From Sternotherus odoratus (taxonomy: Eukaryota; Chordata; Testudines; Kinosternidae), in the NCBI GenBank assembly GCA_032164245.1, contig JAVMKO010000006.1:7145001-7209000 (forward strand): a DNA stretch of 64,000 nt, written 5' to 3'. A program made the translations under genes and the position numbers. The number at the start of each line of letters is the position of its first letter. The first letter of the stretch is position 1. Of this stretch, positions 21,226 to 33,784 are shown piece after piece. The notes below the pieces were generated by a model, which saw nothing but the letters and a program-made list of their open reading frames with translations, did no database searches and had not been told where the DNA came from.

Positions 21226-22324
21226 GTAGATCTGCGGTTACGTGTACCGGGCCGTGTGTGGGCTGCCATCAAACTAGTTGTTTAAAATAAAGTATCAGAA
21301 CAAGAATCCGTTATAATTAAATGGATTAAAATGAGAAGGATGGTATATCAAGTGCTGTTTCACTTTAGAAGAGGTATTAGTGCTGAGAACAGCCTGTGAT
21401 CAGACATCCCGTAGGACAGATTGGTCTAGTTTCCTGTCAAAACTCAATTTAGCAAGATCATGCAATTTTCCGGGTAGAGGGGTACAAGCTGGTGCCAGGT
21501 CCCAGCCAGGGGCATTATTGGTTTTATTCTGCCAGCTGCTGTCTTGGCAGACAATATATTCCCATTTAGTAATGAGAGAGATGTTTGGAAGTTCCACAGG
21601 CTGTCTTGTTTAGACTGTACAAGCCCATTCTCCGCATACACATCTGTAGTCCCCCATGTCACTCAACGAGCAATCAGAGGGATTTGGGCTGTTCTGGGTT
21701 TTCCAGCTCTTTTTTAGAATTCATAGGAACAGGGAAGGATGGCTCTGAGTGAGAGTTAAAGGGTGGGAGGCGATGTTCTCACGGTTATATTGCAATATTT
21801 GGTGTTTTCCTTAAAGTCCCAGCTCTTGGAGCCTTGTGATTAGGCGAGAATCTCAGCTTTTATTGAGAAAAACTAAGTTTCCAGCCTAAAAGTTGCGGGG
21901 GGAAAGCTTTAAAAGGTGACCCAAGTTATCGTAAAGGCTCAGGAAGCAAAGAAAAAAAGCCCCAAATAGGTGTGTGTGTTTTAAAAACCATTATTTGAAG
22001 CTAATCATGATTTTGGGGGGACCTGACTTGTGATTATTTTTTTTACCCCTTGGGGTTGCTAATATTTATAACACCCCTGTACCCCGAATGTAGCATTCCT
22101 GAGGAATAGAGCCCCAGGGTTCGCTTTAATGGTTTCTATTGAACAGACTACAGCAGCAAGTTGCTGGATGAAACTGGACTCAGTATCTTAAAGAGACTGT
22201 CTCCGTGTGTCTCTCTAGTCTAATTCCTGCTTCATCCCTACAGGGTCCACAAGATGGCACTAAGCCCCACTCACTGGGGCCTAATGCTGTGGAAGTAGTT
22301 TATATTCTTAAAATTTGACTCAAG

Positions 22325-22770
22325 GGTTGCCAACTTTCTAATCCCACAAAACCAATGTGGGGTCCTGGCGGCACTTACTGCAGCTCCTAGGAACCAGCCG
22401 CCAGGTCCCTGCAGCCCCATGGCACATGGGCTGCCAGGGAGGCTCCGTGTGCGGCCTTCACATCTGCAGGCCCCAACCGCACAGCTCCCATTGGTCACAG
22501 CTCCTGGCCAATGGGAGTTGCGGAGCCGCCCGTCAGAGCGGGGACAGCACGCAGAGCCTCCCTGGCTGTCCATGTGCTAGGGGGCGCAAGAGCATGGCAG
22601 ACGCTTCTGGAAGCCACGTGGAGATAAGGCAGGCAGGGAGCCTGCCTTTGCTCAGACTCTGGCTGCATCGCCGACCAGACTTAACAGCCCACTCGGCGGT
22701 GTTGACCAGACCCGCCAGGGTCCCTTTTCAGCTGGGCATTCTGGTAAAAAAAACAGATTCCTGGTTTACT
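22325..22770. repeat. GC-rich dispersed repeat starting 'agggttgccaactttctaat'
   Basis: The left end agggttgccaactttctaat is a common start of GC-rich DNA elements in turtles. Blocks such as ctcccattggtcacagctcc, tggccaatgggag and ccgccagggtcccttttcag follow. A 153-codon frame on the plus strand lies inside and is not considered a gene. The class may be hAT or another TIR type; the right terminus is not defined. Confidence 0.4.
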
Positions 22771-22837
22771 GGCTTCCAGGATATGAAATGTTGGATCAGT
22801 CAAATCAAAGTGAATTAGCACTAAACCCAAGTGTGAT

Positions 22838-23720
22838 CAGATGCCTGCCCCACATGGGGCTCTCAGGGGTTAATAGAGTCTGAGGGAGGCCGTGTAGGAG
22901 GCCAATCACAGAAGGACTTATAGAAGCAGCCAATCAAGGCTGGGCATGCCCGTATAAGAAGAGCTGCAGTACAGAACACTTTCAGTCACTCCCTGGAGCC
23001 TGTGGAGGGAGAAATGGCTGCCTTGAGGGTTAAGACAGCAAGCATCCTGTGCAGGCAGAGGTCCTGGGCAAAGAGGGTGCTGGGGCCAATGGCGATCTAC
23101 AGAGGAGTCAGCAGGGACGGAGCAAGTGTCGGCCATCTACAGGGTCCCTGGGCCGGGACCTGGAGGAGTGGGCAGGCCTGGATCCCTTCCCCCTCCGAGG
23201 AAGTGGCTGAACTGAGGGACTGCGATATTGTCCCCTGGAAGGTGGGGAGCACAGAGTGCGGAATGGCCAGAGGGCACAGCTGCCAACTTTCATGTGGTAC
23301 ATCAGCATCCCGACTTCCACAATAAGCCCAAAATCAAGCGAATCCCATTTCAAAACAAGGCCCAAACAAGCCAATCCCTAAGACCCCCAAGACTCTACTG
23401 GGACTAGATCCCCCCGGTGTGCCATCTGGGACTGAGGTGGGCCCGCTGGGCACCCCGAATCTCCCCACACCCTTTGCCCCTGCTTGTCAGGAGCCGATCA
23501 AAAAAAGAAGTGTAAGCAGAGTCAGAACAGGCTCTATCCTGACATCTGGTGGTGAGCTGTGGAAAAGGACTTTGGGGCTGATCTTGTTTGCATGGGCACA
23601 CCATTCTGCCTAGCTTGCCCAAATGGTCACTGACTGCTGTGGGATCCCCAGTCTCGTTGTTCTTGGGGAAAGACGAATAAAGTGTTGATATCCTGGTTAT
23701 GTGAATCAGGGATAGCAGAG
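22838..23720 (+). mobile_element. LTR-like block with promoter and poly(A) signals
   Basis: The block starts with TGATCAGATGCCTGCCCCAC, has two CCAAT-type boxes (gccaatcac near 22900, gccaatcaagg near 22930), a TATA-like gtataagaaga (22952) and an AATAAA at about 23677. That is the order expected for U3-R-U5. A foreign-looking piece 'gctgccaactttcatgtggt' (about 23280-23400) interrupts it. No target duplication was found, so the identification is tentative. Confidence 0.35.
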
Positions 23721-24019
23721 CTGCATCTGGCATTTTATGACAGAGGGACTCGCTCTAAACTAAGTAGCACTCGCTAGGCAAGGGACATGGGTTCCAAACC
23801 CCGTAACTTGAGAGAGGCTGAGGACAGGTAGCTGTACCTGGTGGTGTGGCCCCCTTCAAGGGCCCTAAACATCAATTGACCTCCCCTCTCCACTGTGTAA
23901 TATCAGAGATAATTTTGATTCCATCAGGAGTCTGGTTACAGACTAGAGCTGAATTCTATTTGGGCCAATGGTACACCAGCACTGAGGCTCCCCTACTATG
24001 AGCTGAAATCATTGAGTAC

Positions 24020-24600
24020 TGTGTTACATAGTGGGGTGGGCTGCCTGAAGAAATACTGAGGAGCGGCTAGCAGAGAGGAGCAGCGTGGAGGATGGCTACT
24101 GGAGAGGAGTGGCTCGCAGGACAGCTACTGGGGAGGAGCAGCTGGCGGAGAGGAGCGGCTTGCGGTGAAGGCTGCAGCAGAACCCCATGAAGAGGGAGGG
24201 CAGTCGGCCAATGAAGCACGTAAGGTGCCCCTTTAGCCTCCACCGCCAATTCCACTCAGACTGGGGGGTAAAACTCTACAGATGAACTTTTGAACTCTGG
24301 GGCTGCACTGACCAGGGTCAGAGATTTTTGGGTTGCTGTACTTTGGGACTTTTAGGTCTTTGGGTGACTTTTGGGTTGCTGGACTCAAGGACCAAAGGGA
24401 AAGGACACAGCCCTGTGGAACGAGAAGTCAGAGCGCCATCACCATTTGCCAGTGTGACTGGAGAGTTCTTTTGATAGCATTTTGCGCAGGTGTCACTGGC
24501 TACACAAGGCAGCAGAGGACTAAACTCACAAATATGGATGAGCGGAGGCCAGTGGAAGCCAAATGGTAGCAAAATGATAGCAAAAGTAAAGCAGCCCTAT
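24020..24600 (+). mobile_element. possible retroelement leader fragment with local tandem repeats
   Basis: Imperfect repeats of the type gaggagcggctngcagagag occupy 24058-24170. They are followed by 'gatgaacttttgaactctgg', 'tgggttgctggactcaagga' and 'ccaaagggaaaggacacagc', phrases I associate with an LTR retroelement leader of turtles. There is no domain to confirm it. Confidence 0.3.
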
Positions 24601-24626
24601 GGGAGCTCAGTGTTTATCTTTGAGTA

Positions 24627-24832
24627 TGGCGGGTAGCGCTCGATGTATCAGGGATTGATTTATTGAGTCTCATCTAGACGGGATAAATCAATCCCCAAAT
24701 CGACGGCTGTAGTCCACCTCGGCAGGAGGAGTAAGCAGAGTTGGCGGGGGAGCGGCCGATCAACCCACCACCATGGGAACAGCCAGATAAGTCGAACTAA
24801 GATACTTCAACTTCAGCTAGGTGAATATCTTA
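24627..24832 (-). mobile_element. Harbinger-like MITE (family H, copy 3, ends missing)
   Basis: The order 'ggcgggtagcg', hairpin 'gattgatttattgagtc...gggataaatcaatc', 'cttcaacttcagctagg' is that of family H read on the minus strand, as in copy 1. Both outermost inverted ends are missing or mutated, so no target duplication is seen. Confidence 0.6.
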
Positions 24833-24839
24833 CACTCTG

Positions 24840-25955
24840 CTGCCTTAAAACCTTGGCTCAATAGCGGGAGGGGGACGGTCTCCCAGTCACCCACTTGAAG
24901 GACACCAAGTGGCATCCCTCTCCCAATTTCTGATGACCTGCTACCCTCTCTCCACTTCCTCTTCTCCAGCAATGAGATGACTAAAGGGAACCAGACCCCA
25001 TGCTGTATTGCCATCACAATTCTTTGATTTTTCTTGGCAAGCCCCGTTTCTCTCCCTTTTCTGCTTCCTGATGGCTCTGTACTTTCAACTCCTCCATTCA
25101 GTCTGTGTTACATGCTGGAGGTCTGCATGAAATCAGTTCGCCAAATGTCGAACTGGCCTTTCAGCAAATCTCGCCGTTCTTCCCGTGAATCCTCAGGTGG
25201 AACTTCTCGGTCATTTTATCTTTCAGCAGGACCCAGCAGCTAGATTTATTTGGTTTAAACTTAGTGCTGCCTCCCTTGATTAGTTTATCTTATGTTGATA
25301 ACTGCCATCTACTTTGAATTACAGACCATGCCTAGGTAGTTATTGCAGTATATACAGCAACCCTCCCAGCTCCCTTGGGGCTGCTTCCCTTTTGCTAACA
25401 TTTGGCTTCCACACTCTCTCTTGGTAGATTTCACAATCAGATTCATTGCTTTGTCAAACTCAATCACTGATATGTACAACCCATCATGGTTCCTTTTTCT
25501 GCTGTTTGCTAGTCTGCAATTTCCTGGCCAACTCTTAAAGCCCACGAAAATTGCTCTGAATTAATCTTTTTTTCATCTGCTGTTCTTAGTGTGAAATGTA
25601 GTAGCCTGCTAAGGTTTTTTCTAACACTCTATGTGCTGTGTTCCTAGACGCATTTGCTAAATGCAGCCAAAATACTTAGGTGTTTTTGGTTTTTGTTTTC
25701 AAAACTTTGCTTCTCTTCTGAACTCTGAAATCAATTATGTTTGCTTGGGAAGGCATGGGGCCATGTTTTTTGAAATCACATATCTTGTCTTTAGATCTGA
25801 TTTCTTGCATAAATGCACTATTCTATTAGTTCAGATACCAAAGGACAAGAGTGAATGGCTTGTAAAAGGAGATAAAATGCTTGTGCAATTTAGCAACTGG
25901 GTGTTGGCGGAGTAAAGGAACATGTGTTAACAGAGCATATTGGGGTACTGCTGAC
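24840..25955. other. unassigned sequence
   Basis: No gene or repeat is recognised. Short open frames have no domain. Confidence 0.4.
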
Positions 25956-25961
25956 AGAAGA

Positions 25962-26080
25962 CAGAGTTAAGGTTACCTGGCCAACTTTAATTGTGCATTT
26001 CCTGGTTTTCAGAAGCTTGAATTTTGCTCAACTCAGTGTTCTGCCTGGGGCCAATATACCACCAAGCAACCTTAACTCTG
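25962..26080. mobile_element. short MITE with ends CAGAGTTAAGGTT
   Basis: The left end cagagttaaggttacctgg and the right end caagcaaccttaactctg are inverted repeats. The interior contains 'ttcagaagcttgaattttgc' and 'caatataccacc'. Length is 119 bp. The target duplication is not obvious. Confidence 0.6.
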
Positions 26081-26084
26081 CACT

Positions 26085-28430
26085 AACAGGTTTTTGTCTT
26101 TGAATTTTCTAGGTCTTTCTAAGGGGAAAAGACACGGTCTGAGTAGGAGTTAGCAGTCATTTAGGCAGTTGTATATATCATTTGCATATTGAGCCAAATC
26201 AGCCGGTTGTCAGCAATGCCCATGTCACGGTATGCTTCCTCAGCGGTTAAGGTACCTCCCCCTTGTCAGTGTCAAACTTCTGCACTGTGCATCTTTGGAA
26301 ACGCCACATTAATCTGCCTTGTGATCAAGAAGTAGCTATTTGCCTCCCCCTCCCTCTGGGGCTAGTAAAATACCGATTTTCACTCACACCCAATCCAAAG
26401 CTTACCTACCACCCATCCTCACTGCCCAACCCCTCCGCAACCACAACTCCTCTCCCTGTTCCCTCTTCCCCTGTCCCATGAAGTCCTCCGTGACTGGCTC
26501 CTCCACATCCAAAACAACAACAATGTTGGTTAAACTGGCTGCTGAGTATTCTGCTATGTTCATAGTAAGCCTTCCCTTAAAATAAAGACACTTAATATGA
26601 CAACAGAGACAACTTGTAGCAAGCAACATGGCTTATTAATTATTTCTCGTGCAAGCGTATGGAGGTTTGGACATGGCAGGATGTTTACCAGGGACAATGG
26701 CACTTGAATTACCCAGATGAGCATAAAGAGGCTGCATTTATTGGTGCATAATCCTTCCAGGCTACACAGCTACACACGCGAAGACGTGAACCTGTTCATG
26801 AAGATGGTTCACAGTTTGGGGCTCCCAAAGGCTGAGTGGGTGCCACATGCTACGATGGGTAAAAATGGACCGATTGTGGTCAGTTTCACCTGCATCGCAA
26901 CCATCGTTTGAACTCTAGTTCTTCACCAAAAAACCTTCACCTAGGAACTTTTTAAAAGAATGACTGTATAAATAAAGAGAGGGAATCGCTTTGCTAACCA
27001 GGACCCAACCAATATACATCTGTAGAGATAATCAGCAGTCACAACGATGCCTAGAAGCAAACAAGAAGCTGGCGTAGTTCTCAGAAAATGGGTGGATGCT
27101 GAACACTTTTGAAAAACTGCCCCCTTCGTATGTTGCCTAAATAGGAGCTGGGATCTTTGGAAAATCTGCTCCCAGCTGTGGGGGCTGAACCTTACTGAAA
27201 ATGCTGGACTACTATGCTCTCCTTCAAAATTTCTGAGCATCTTCAGAAGAAAGGATGGCACGCTTATGAAAACGCCAGCTGGTCCCCGGAGCAGTATGCC
27301 AGTAGTAAGCACCACGGCACTTTCCATCATCCCTCCACTCCATCAGCTGCTCCATTCTTGACAGTACGAGCAGGAAGTCTAGTCATGCTGGCAAGGATCC
27401 TGCTCTGAGGAAGCCCTCCTAGGAACCAACATAACTCTGGGTCTTTACCGCTGTTTCAGAGGATGGATGGGAAACACGTAGGGGGTACTGCATTCGCGAA
27501 ACCGTCAGCAAGCCAACTTATTTATGGCGAGAACAGGGTTGTAGCCAATAAAATGTCTCCACACACCTGATGTGAGCTGTTTGGCAATGACAGAATAATG
27601 GATGGGGTGAGCCCCTAGGAAATTTTGGCTCTTGAATGCTTTCAGATGCTGTGTTAAAATCTTTTATTAAAAGGGCATTCAGGGGAGTTTCCCCCGGAAA
27701 CATTTGCTGTATGTATGCTTCATGTGCGAATTAAATTCTGCAGGGTTGACCAGCAAAAAGGCAGTAATGACATTAAGCACACTTGGTGACATTTCCAATT
27801 TTGATATAGTAAGAAAAGCCAAGTGGGCATATTGAGAGCACATAAAGGAGCGTTCAAGCACAGCCGTCCCGCACATGATGGCAACAGGCGGTACCTACTG
27901 CATGAGACCAAGTGACAAGTATCGCATCCAGTGACGGAGCTACAAGGCTCAGTCACAGAAGCAGGGATCAGGACAGTGCACATGTGACGTGATAACACGT
28001 CAGGGTGGCAGGGTGAGGGTTTTACCGGCGCTCTCGTGGCAGGTTAAACCACCTTCCACCCTTTGGCTCACATACACGAGAGTAGACGCCAAGACCAAGG
28101 CCCCAATCCTGCAATGAATTCTGCAGAGGGGAAGCCCGGGGAGTGCGCAGCACAGAACCGGGGCCCACGTGACAAGAGTGTGAGCAGAACTTCATCGGAC
28201 TGGCCCAGGGGAAAGCGCAAAATTCTACTTTAAATGACGTGCAAACAATGGCCCACTAGAGACGGATCCACATTTCCTGGAGCATCAGGTACAAAATTCC
28301 TTAGCAACGAAGACAATTTTTTTTTAACCGCAGCATCAAGAACATCCAGCAAATAGTTCTGATTAACGTCATCTCCCCGTGGTGTTACCTGCCAAAAGGC
28401 AATGCCAGGAAGCACGGGGAGAGAGCAGCG
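26085..28430. other. unassigned sequence
   Basis: No repeat or gene is recognised over about 2.3 kb. The minus frame at 26941-27330 (129 codons) has a hydrophobic start but no domain, splice signal or promoter that would support it. Confidence 0.4.
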
Positions 28431-28436
28431 GTGAAA

Positions 28437-28800
28437 GTGGGCCGGTACGGCACACCGGTAAGAACCTGTACTGGCCTGTATGCAGCCCACATTAAAGCAC
28501 TGTTTCAGCAGTGCTTCAGTGTTCCTGCCCCTATTGCCTCCCCCGTGAGCAACCCTGCTGGTAGGGTCTGAACCGGCAGGGCCGCCGACAGGGAAGGCAC
28601 CGGGGGCAGGGACGTTAAAGTGCTGCCACGGCAAAGGACCCAGCAGCGCTTTAAAATCCCTGCCCCTTCCCCCTCCCCTCTGGCCACCAACTACGGGGGG
28701 AGGCAAAGGGAACAACTGCGCAGGGCCGGCAATTTAAAGAGCGACAGACATTTAAGCGCAAGTGTAACTACAGACACTTACCGGTACAGACGGGCCAGGG
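28437..28800. repeat. GC-rich dispersed repeat with 'accggtaagaacc' end
   Basis: The left end ggtacggcacaccggtaaga and the right end cacttaccggtacagacgg share an inverted accggtaag/cttaccggt. Between them are 'cattaaagcactgtttcagc' and 'ctgccacggcaaaggaccca'. It looks like a non-autonomous DNA element; the superfamily is unknown. Confidence 0.4.
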
Positions 28801-28817
28801 CCGGCTCTGACTCCAAG

Positions 28818-28896
28818 CCCCGCCCCTTCCATCCGAGGCCCCGCCCCTTCCATCCGAGGCCCCGCCCCTTCCATCCGAGGCCCCGCCCCTTCCAGC
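28818..28896. repeat. 21-bp GC-box minisatellite, about 3.8 units
   Basis: The unit ccccgccccttccatccgag(g) repeats at 28818, 28839, 28860 and, partially, 28881. Each unit carries CCCCGCCCC, the reverse complement of an Sp1/GC box. The units are nearly identical, so the array is young. Confidence 0.85.
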
Positions 28897-29294
28897 CCTG
28901 GGAGAGAGACATTTACCATTCAGCGTGGCAAGTGCGGATTTCAGGCAGGCTGGCTGCTAGCTTTCTCGACAGCTTGCTGCACGCTCTCCCCACGGTGACT
29001 GTCAGCACTGGCCACGCCCATTTCTCAAATGGCCTCCTCGTTACACGGGATTTTGAAGGCCCCTCTCAGTCCTGACTCGGGGCCTGGAGTTCGGGCGCGG
29101 GGCCTTCTGCCACACAGGGCTAGATGTCCAGAAGTGCTCAGCACCCGTCTTACAACAAAAATCGGGCTGCTTATTTCAGTGCCCAATGGAGCACGTGGCT
29201 GCCTATCTGTGGCCTTTGCCCCCATCCAGCCTATCAGACCATTGTTCTACAGGAAGCACAGAGCCTCATGCAACCTGCATGTATTGCCTAAACC

Positions 29295-29822
29295 CAGTGG
29301 TGGATTACCCCCTGGGCTGACATGGCCCGTGTCCAGGGCCCCCTGACCAATTAGAGGCCCCTGGAAAAGCCCGGCACACCAGAAGCACCACCAGGTGGGG
29401 TGGGGGAAGCCCTCATACCGTGACCCAGCTCCCTGGCAGAAGCACTGGGTGAGGGGGGTGAGGGAAGCCCCAGCGCCTGGATCCCGGTAGCGCTCCAGGA
29501 CTGGATGAACTCTCGCTCTCTGCCATGGCCCCAGGGGAGCGCTCACTCCCCGTTGTAGCCCCAGGGCTGTGGCGGGTGGGGGAGGCAGATCTTCTCCAGT
29601 CTTGGGGGGGGGCAGAAAGGATCAAATAGGTTGTGGGCTGCAGTGGGGGGGGGGGGGGAGGGAAATGGGGTGGGATCATGGATGGAACAGGGGCAGGGCC
29701 ATGGGGGGTAAGGCACAGAATGGGGGGGGGACCATGGGAAGGGCTGCAGGCAGAAGAGATGGGGAGGACCCCTCCCCCACTTGCTCTTGCCCAGGGCCCC
29801 ACAAAACCTTCATCCACCTCTG
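29295..29822. mobile_element. hAT-type non-autonomous element
   Basis: It begins CAGTGGTGGATTACCCC and ends CATCCACCTCTG, imperfect inverted termini. The flanks are CCTAAACC (29287-29294) and CCTAGACC (29823-29830), an 8-bp duplication with one mismatch. The interior is GC-rich with G-runs (29646-29658). Open frames within it overlap on both strands and are not genes. Confidence 0.65.
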
Positions 29823-29849
29823 CCTAGACCTAACACGGACTGTTCTTCT

Positions 29850-30400
29850 AAGGGGCAGTTTGAGTCCCATCTGTCTTGATGGTGCCTCTGAAGCATCAGA
29901 CCAGGATCTTTGGAATGATGTCAGATGACCCCAGCGGGAGAAGGAACACCGGGTGGGGTGGGCCACTGTTCTGAAGCTGTACAGAGAACGATCTCTCTCA
30001 GCTACTCGGCTGGCTGGCTCTCGCTCACATGAACGGGGTCCGACTGCCGTTTTGGGGGTTGGGAAGGAATTTCCCTCCCTGGGTCAGATTAGCAGGGACC
30101 TTGGGTTTTTTTCCCACATCCGCAGCTTGAGACGTGGGTCACTTGCTAGGGTCATCTGGGCACATCCCACCAAATCACTCCCCTGCCATTGCAGGGCTGC
30201 AGGCACGGGTGCATCTTGGTCCCTCCTGTTCTCAGTCTGTGGCACACAACAGTTTAGTCTCCGGAGGGCTGTAAAACTTTAACCCAGGTTATAGGGCTCA
30301 ATACAGGGGTGACTGCGTGGGGGCTCAGCCATCTGGGACGTGCAGGTGGCCAGACTAGATCATCTGGTGGTTCCTTTTGCCCTTAAATCCTACATGCCTA
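29850..30400 (+). mobile_element. CR1 LINE 3' region
   Basis: Blocks typical of the CR1 3' end occur in order: 'tggctggctctcgctcacat', 'ttgggaaggaatttccctcc', 'gtcagattagcagggacctt', 'gtgggtcacttgctagg' and finally 'ccagactagatcatctggtg' with 'cttaaatcctacatg'. All is diverged non-coding sequence of an old copy. The left edge abuts the hAT element and is uncertain. Confidence 0.65.
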
Positions 30401-31270
30401 TTTGTTTCCTTCAGCTTTTACGTACCGGGCAGGAAGGTCTGTGGTCTTGCTTGCTCTTGATTTAAAAGTGTGCGTGCGGGGGATGCAAACCCCATCCCTG
30501 GGGCGGCGAGGGAAGGATTAACCCACGTTCCTACAAAAGGACCACAGCTTCCTGCCTTTATGGCAGGAATTTTCAAGGGATCAGGGCTTAGCATCCCTCT
30601 CCTGTCTCCGTGTGCTTCTCAGCTGAGCTACCCTCGTGTAGGATAAAGTAAGTCCAGCTCCTTTTCCGTTTGGTAGGTACCCCTGTGTAAAGGTTTTGTT
30701 TGGTTTAGCTCTGCATGCCCGGGTTATCCCACAACAGCACATCAGAGCAGCTCAAAAGTGTCGGTGGTAACTGGAGAAATAGGGTGGTAATGGATAATTA
30801 AAGGACGCAGCCTGTCTTTAGGCAGAGAAGGAATCTGGTGGCCACATGTATTTTCCTCCAACTTGATGCCTATGATGAAAGAGGTCACGCTAAAAAACTA
30901 TGGAGATCGAAGACACACAGACCAGCATTTCAACAGAAAACAAAGCTTCCAACATGTGCGGAACCTTGGAATTTGCACCTTGCCACACAGAAATGTCCAT
31001 CTGCAAACTAAAGAAACATCCTTGTGTACACACACATTTTATACCATTATTTCTGGGAAGATGGGGAGGGGGCTTTCTTGCCCCCTGACAAATTGCAAAG
31101 GGAGCCCCAGTCCCAATTGTTCCATTTTGGACCTGGAACATAAGTCCTGGAGTGACAGCAATCCCCAAGATCTTCAAAACTAGTCAGTCCTGAACCACTT
31201 ATCCCAGTTCTTCAAGGACAAACCCCAGAAGGCGGGAAGTGTTCTGGCCATATTTAGCTGACAGAATAGG
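30401..31270. other. unassigned sequence
   Basis: No gene or repeat recognised. Confidence 0.4.
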
Positions 31271-31274
31271 ATAC

Positions 31275-31939
31275 TGTAGCAGAGCAGCGACTCACCCTGT
31301 GGCACCTCCTACTGGTCGTCCAGGGAATCAGCTCATTTTCAGCCCCTGGAGCACCCTCTGCAGGCTGGTGTCCCACTTGCCTTTGGCCCTGTGTCCCTCC
31401 CTGGACCCCCGTATCTCTTCCCTGGGGTGCTGTGCCCCTGAAGTACCCCCACAGTCTCAGGGTCTCCCTCCCTAGGGAACCCCCACTCCCTATCCCCACC
31501 TTGCCTCAGTCTAGGCTACTGCCAGTCACAACTTACCCTCACCACCGGCAAGGAGGGTTCGCCTGCTGCCTCTGCCAGCATGGGCTGCCCCCAGCAACCC
31601 CAGTACCCTTTGTTGGGCTGTCCCCTAGGCCCTGCAGCCTGGGAGTTTCCAGGCCAGAGCTTCCCCAGTTCCTCTTGCCTTGCCCCAGCCCTTCTCCACT
31701 CTAGGTACCCTGCCAAGCTCCCCAGCACCCAGGCCTGTCTACCTCCACAGCCAGAGGAGACACTATTTCTGCCCCAAATTCTGGGCCCTTTTATCAGGGC
31801 CAGCTGGCTCCTAATTGGGTCTGGCCGCAGCTGTGGCTGCTTCCCAATCAGCCTGGGAGCTTGCTTGCTCCCAGCCACAACCCTTTCTTGGGCTGTTTTA
31901 AGCCCCCTTTTCCTGGAGTAGGTCAACCACCCCACTACA
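31275..31939 (-). mobile_element. solo LTR (LTR family A, copy 2)
   Basis: Read on the minus strand it starts TGTAGTGGGGTGGTTGACC and ends CTGCTCTGCTACA, the ends of family A. The TATA-like ataaaaggg is visible on the minus strand at about 31788-31797. Flanks gatac and catgc agree only in part, so the target duplication has decayed or the copy recombined. CTCF-like motifs are present at 31302-31315 and 31351-31364 (each 12 of 14). No internal retroviral sequence adjoins it. Confidence 0.75.
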
Positions 31940-31997
31940 CATGCATTCAGCTCTTACCGGAGGAAACAATTGCTGGTCAGTTGGCAGTAATTTAGGA

Positions 31998-32155
31998 CAT
32001 GATTTTCAGAAGTGACTAGTGATTTTGGATACCTTGGGAGACCTTCAGAACACCCTCATTTTCCAGGCTGGGTGTGTAGCATCTTCTGAAGGTCTCTGTA
32101 GAAAGTTGGAGTCTCTCAAGTGAAGGCACCCAAATCACTAGTCACTTTTGAAAAT
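31998..32155. mobile_element. palindromic MITE with 'aagtgactagtgattt' arms
   Basis: The left arm gattttcagaagtgactagt and the right arm actagtcacttttgaaaatc are inverted repeats. An inner pair 'gagaccttcagaaca' and 'tcttctgaaggtctc' is nested inside. It is a fold-back element without coding capacity. Confidence 0.6.
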
Positions 32156-32159
32156 CTTG

Positions 32160-33340
32160 CTTTCATTCTTTATGGAATTTTCCACTTACAAAACTGCCTG
32201 GTTGATAGACAAGAATGTCTAGCACCTGATTTTGCTCTTAACCTGATGTGAATTAGGAGCAATTCCAGTGAAGTCACAGGAGTTAAAGTGGTGGGAACCA
32301 GGCCACTGGCCATCTTCCTTTCTCAAGGAGTAGCCTATTTCTGCAGTGATCTGCCCCGAGGGAGTGTGAGTCCTACTCCATTTAAAATGAATAGCAAAAC
32401 TCCCATGGACTTCAGGTGGAGCAGGATTGTGCTACAGAATAATAATAGCAAATGGGGTTGGCTAATTATTTCCAAGGACACACTGCGAATCTCTATTGGT
32501 CTGAATCTAACTTTCCACATAGTGCACCATCCTGTAGCTACCTAGCCAAGGGGCAGCTTTCATTCTATTAATCTCTTACAGAAATGTGCAGATGTGCACC
32601 TTCAAAACAGCCTTTTTGCCATGAGCTACCTTAGAAACACACATCTGGCAATTTGGACTTCATAGCATAAACAATTTGCAAGGAATAGGGGGAAATAGAT
32701 TCTATTCCCACCAGTGGGGGCTGTAAACACTAAACACTACATAGTCTCCTAAACCACACTTACATTGAAATTGGGTGTGGTGCTCTGCAGAAAAGCATAT
32801 TGGGTTAAGTAAAGTTCTCAAATTACAAGCAAAACTGAAACACACAAACTGCTTTGAAATGAATATCACACCTGAGATGGGAACACAACAGGCGCTCAGG
32901 GTACTTACCCATAGAAGAAAAAGGCAGTAAAGAGTTGTAAAATGGCTGCTTTAGGATACCTTTGGCTCAGCTTTGTCATATTTAAAGGGCTAGTCCAGCA
33001 AAGCATTCTGGGAACAAAAATCCTATAAGAAAGAAACCTTGCCCTTAAGAGGGTTAGTTAGTAGGAGCAGGGAGCTAGTAAGGAAGGTGCTGCTGCGAGC
33101 TGGGGGTGGTACTAGTTGCTGTGGGCTGAATGGTATATGAATGTATTAAGTAGAGAGGGAAAAGGAATCATTTAAGATTTTGAAAGCAAAATTTGCTGCT
33201 TTGGATGGCTCCGTTCCAATGCCATCTCTTAGCACTCTTTTTTTATGCTCTTGAGCAAGTCATGAGGCGAAAACACTGAGTTCTAAAGGTACTTTAATCT
33301 AGTAAAGGAAGCTGTGACAAAAACTACTGGCTGAAGCTGG
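32160..33340. other. unassigned sequence
   Basis: No gene or repeat recognised. Confidence 0.4.
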
Positions 33341-33344
33341 CCAA

Positions 33345-33598
33345 ATTAAAAATAAGGCACAAATGTTTAATAGGAAGGATGATTTAGCACAGGAGCAAAC
33401 TACCAAGGGACATGGTGGATTCCCTGGCTCTTGATATGTGCAGATCAAGACTGGATGCCTTCCTGAAACTATGCTTTAGCTAAACACAAGTTATTGAGCG
33501 CAGTACCACAGTAACTGGGTGAAAGGGCCTGTGCAATACAGCAGGTCAGATGAGATGATCTAATGGTCCCCTATGGCCTTAAACTCTCTTGAATATAC
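33345..33598 (+). mobile_element. CR1 LINE 3' fragment
   Basis: The segment includes 'gagcaaactaccaagggaca', 'tggtggattccctggctctt', 'caagactggatgccttcctg' and the tail 'gatctaatggtcccctatgg' with 'ccttaaactctcttgaa'. This is the old-CR1 3' end, with the ORF2 C-terminus decayed. Confidence 0.7.
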
Positions 33599-33784
33599 TT
33601 AACCTCTGTGCCTAAATCTTTCCGTCTCTAAGGAGGTGAGAAGTCTCCCATAAATATCTCACAAGAGTATGATGCAAGTTACTATAGTGAACACAGCTGA
33701 AGTGCACATTAACTAAGACCATGACATAAATGCTAAGTAGCATTAACACAATGAATAGTATTTAGAGAAGCATCCCATGAACTA

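Noticed and set aside
23780..23815. tRNA-like B box 'gggttccaaaccccg'
   Set aside because: No A box at the proper distance and no cloverleaf; chance match.
31275..31939. 5-bp target duplication for the minus-strand LTR
   Set aside because: gatac and catgc agree at only three of five bases, so I do not claim a duplication there.
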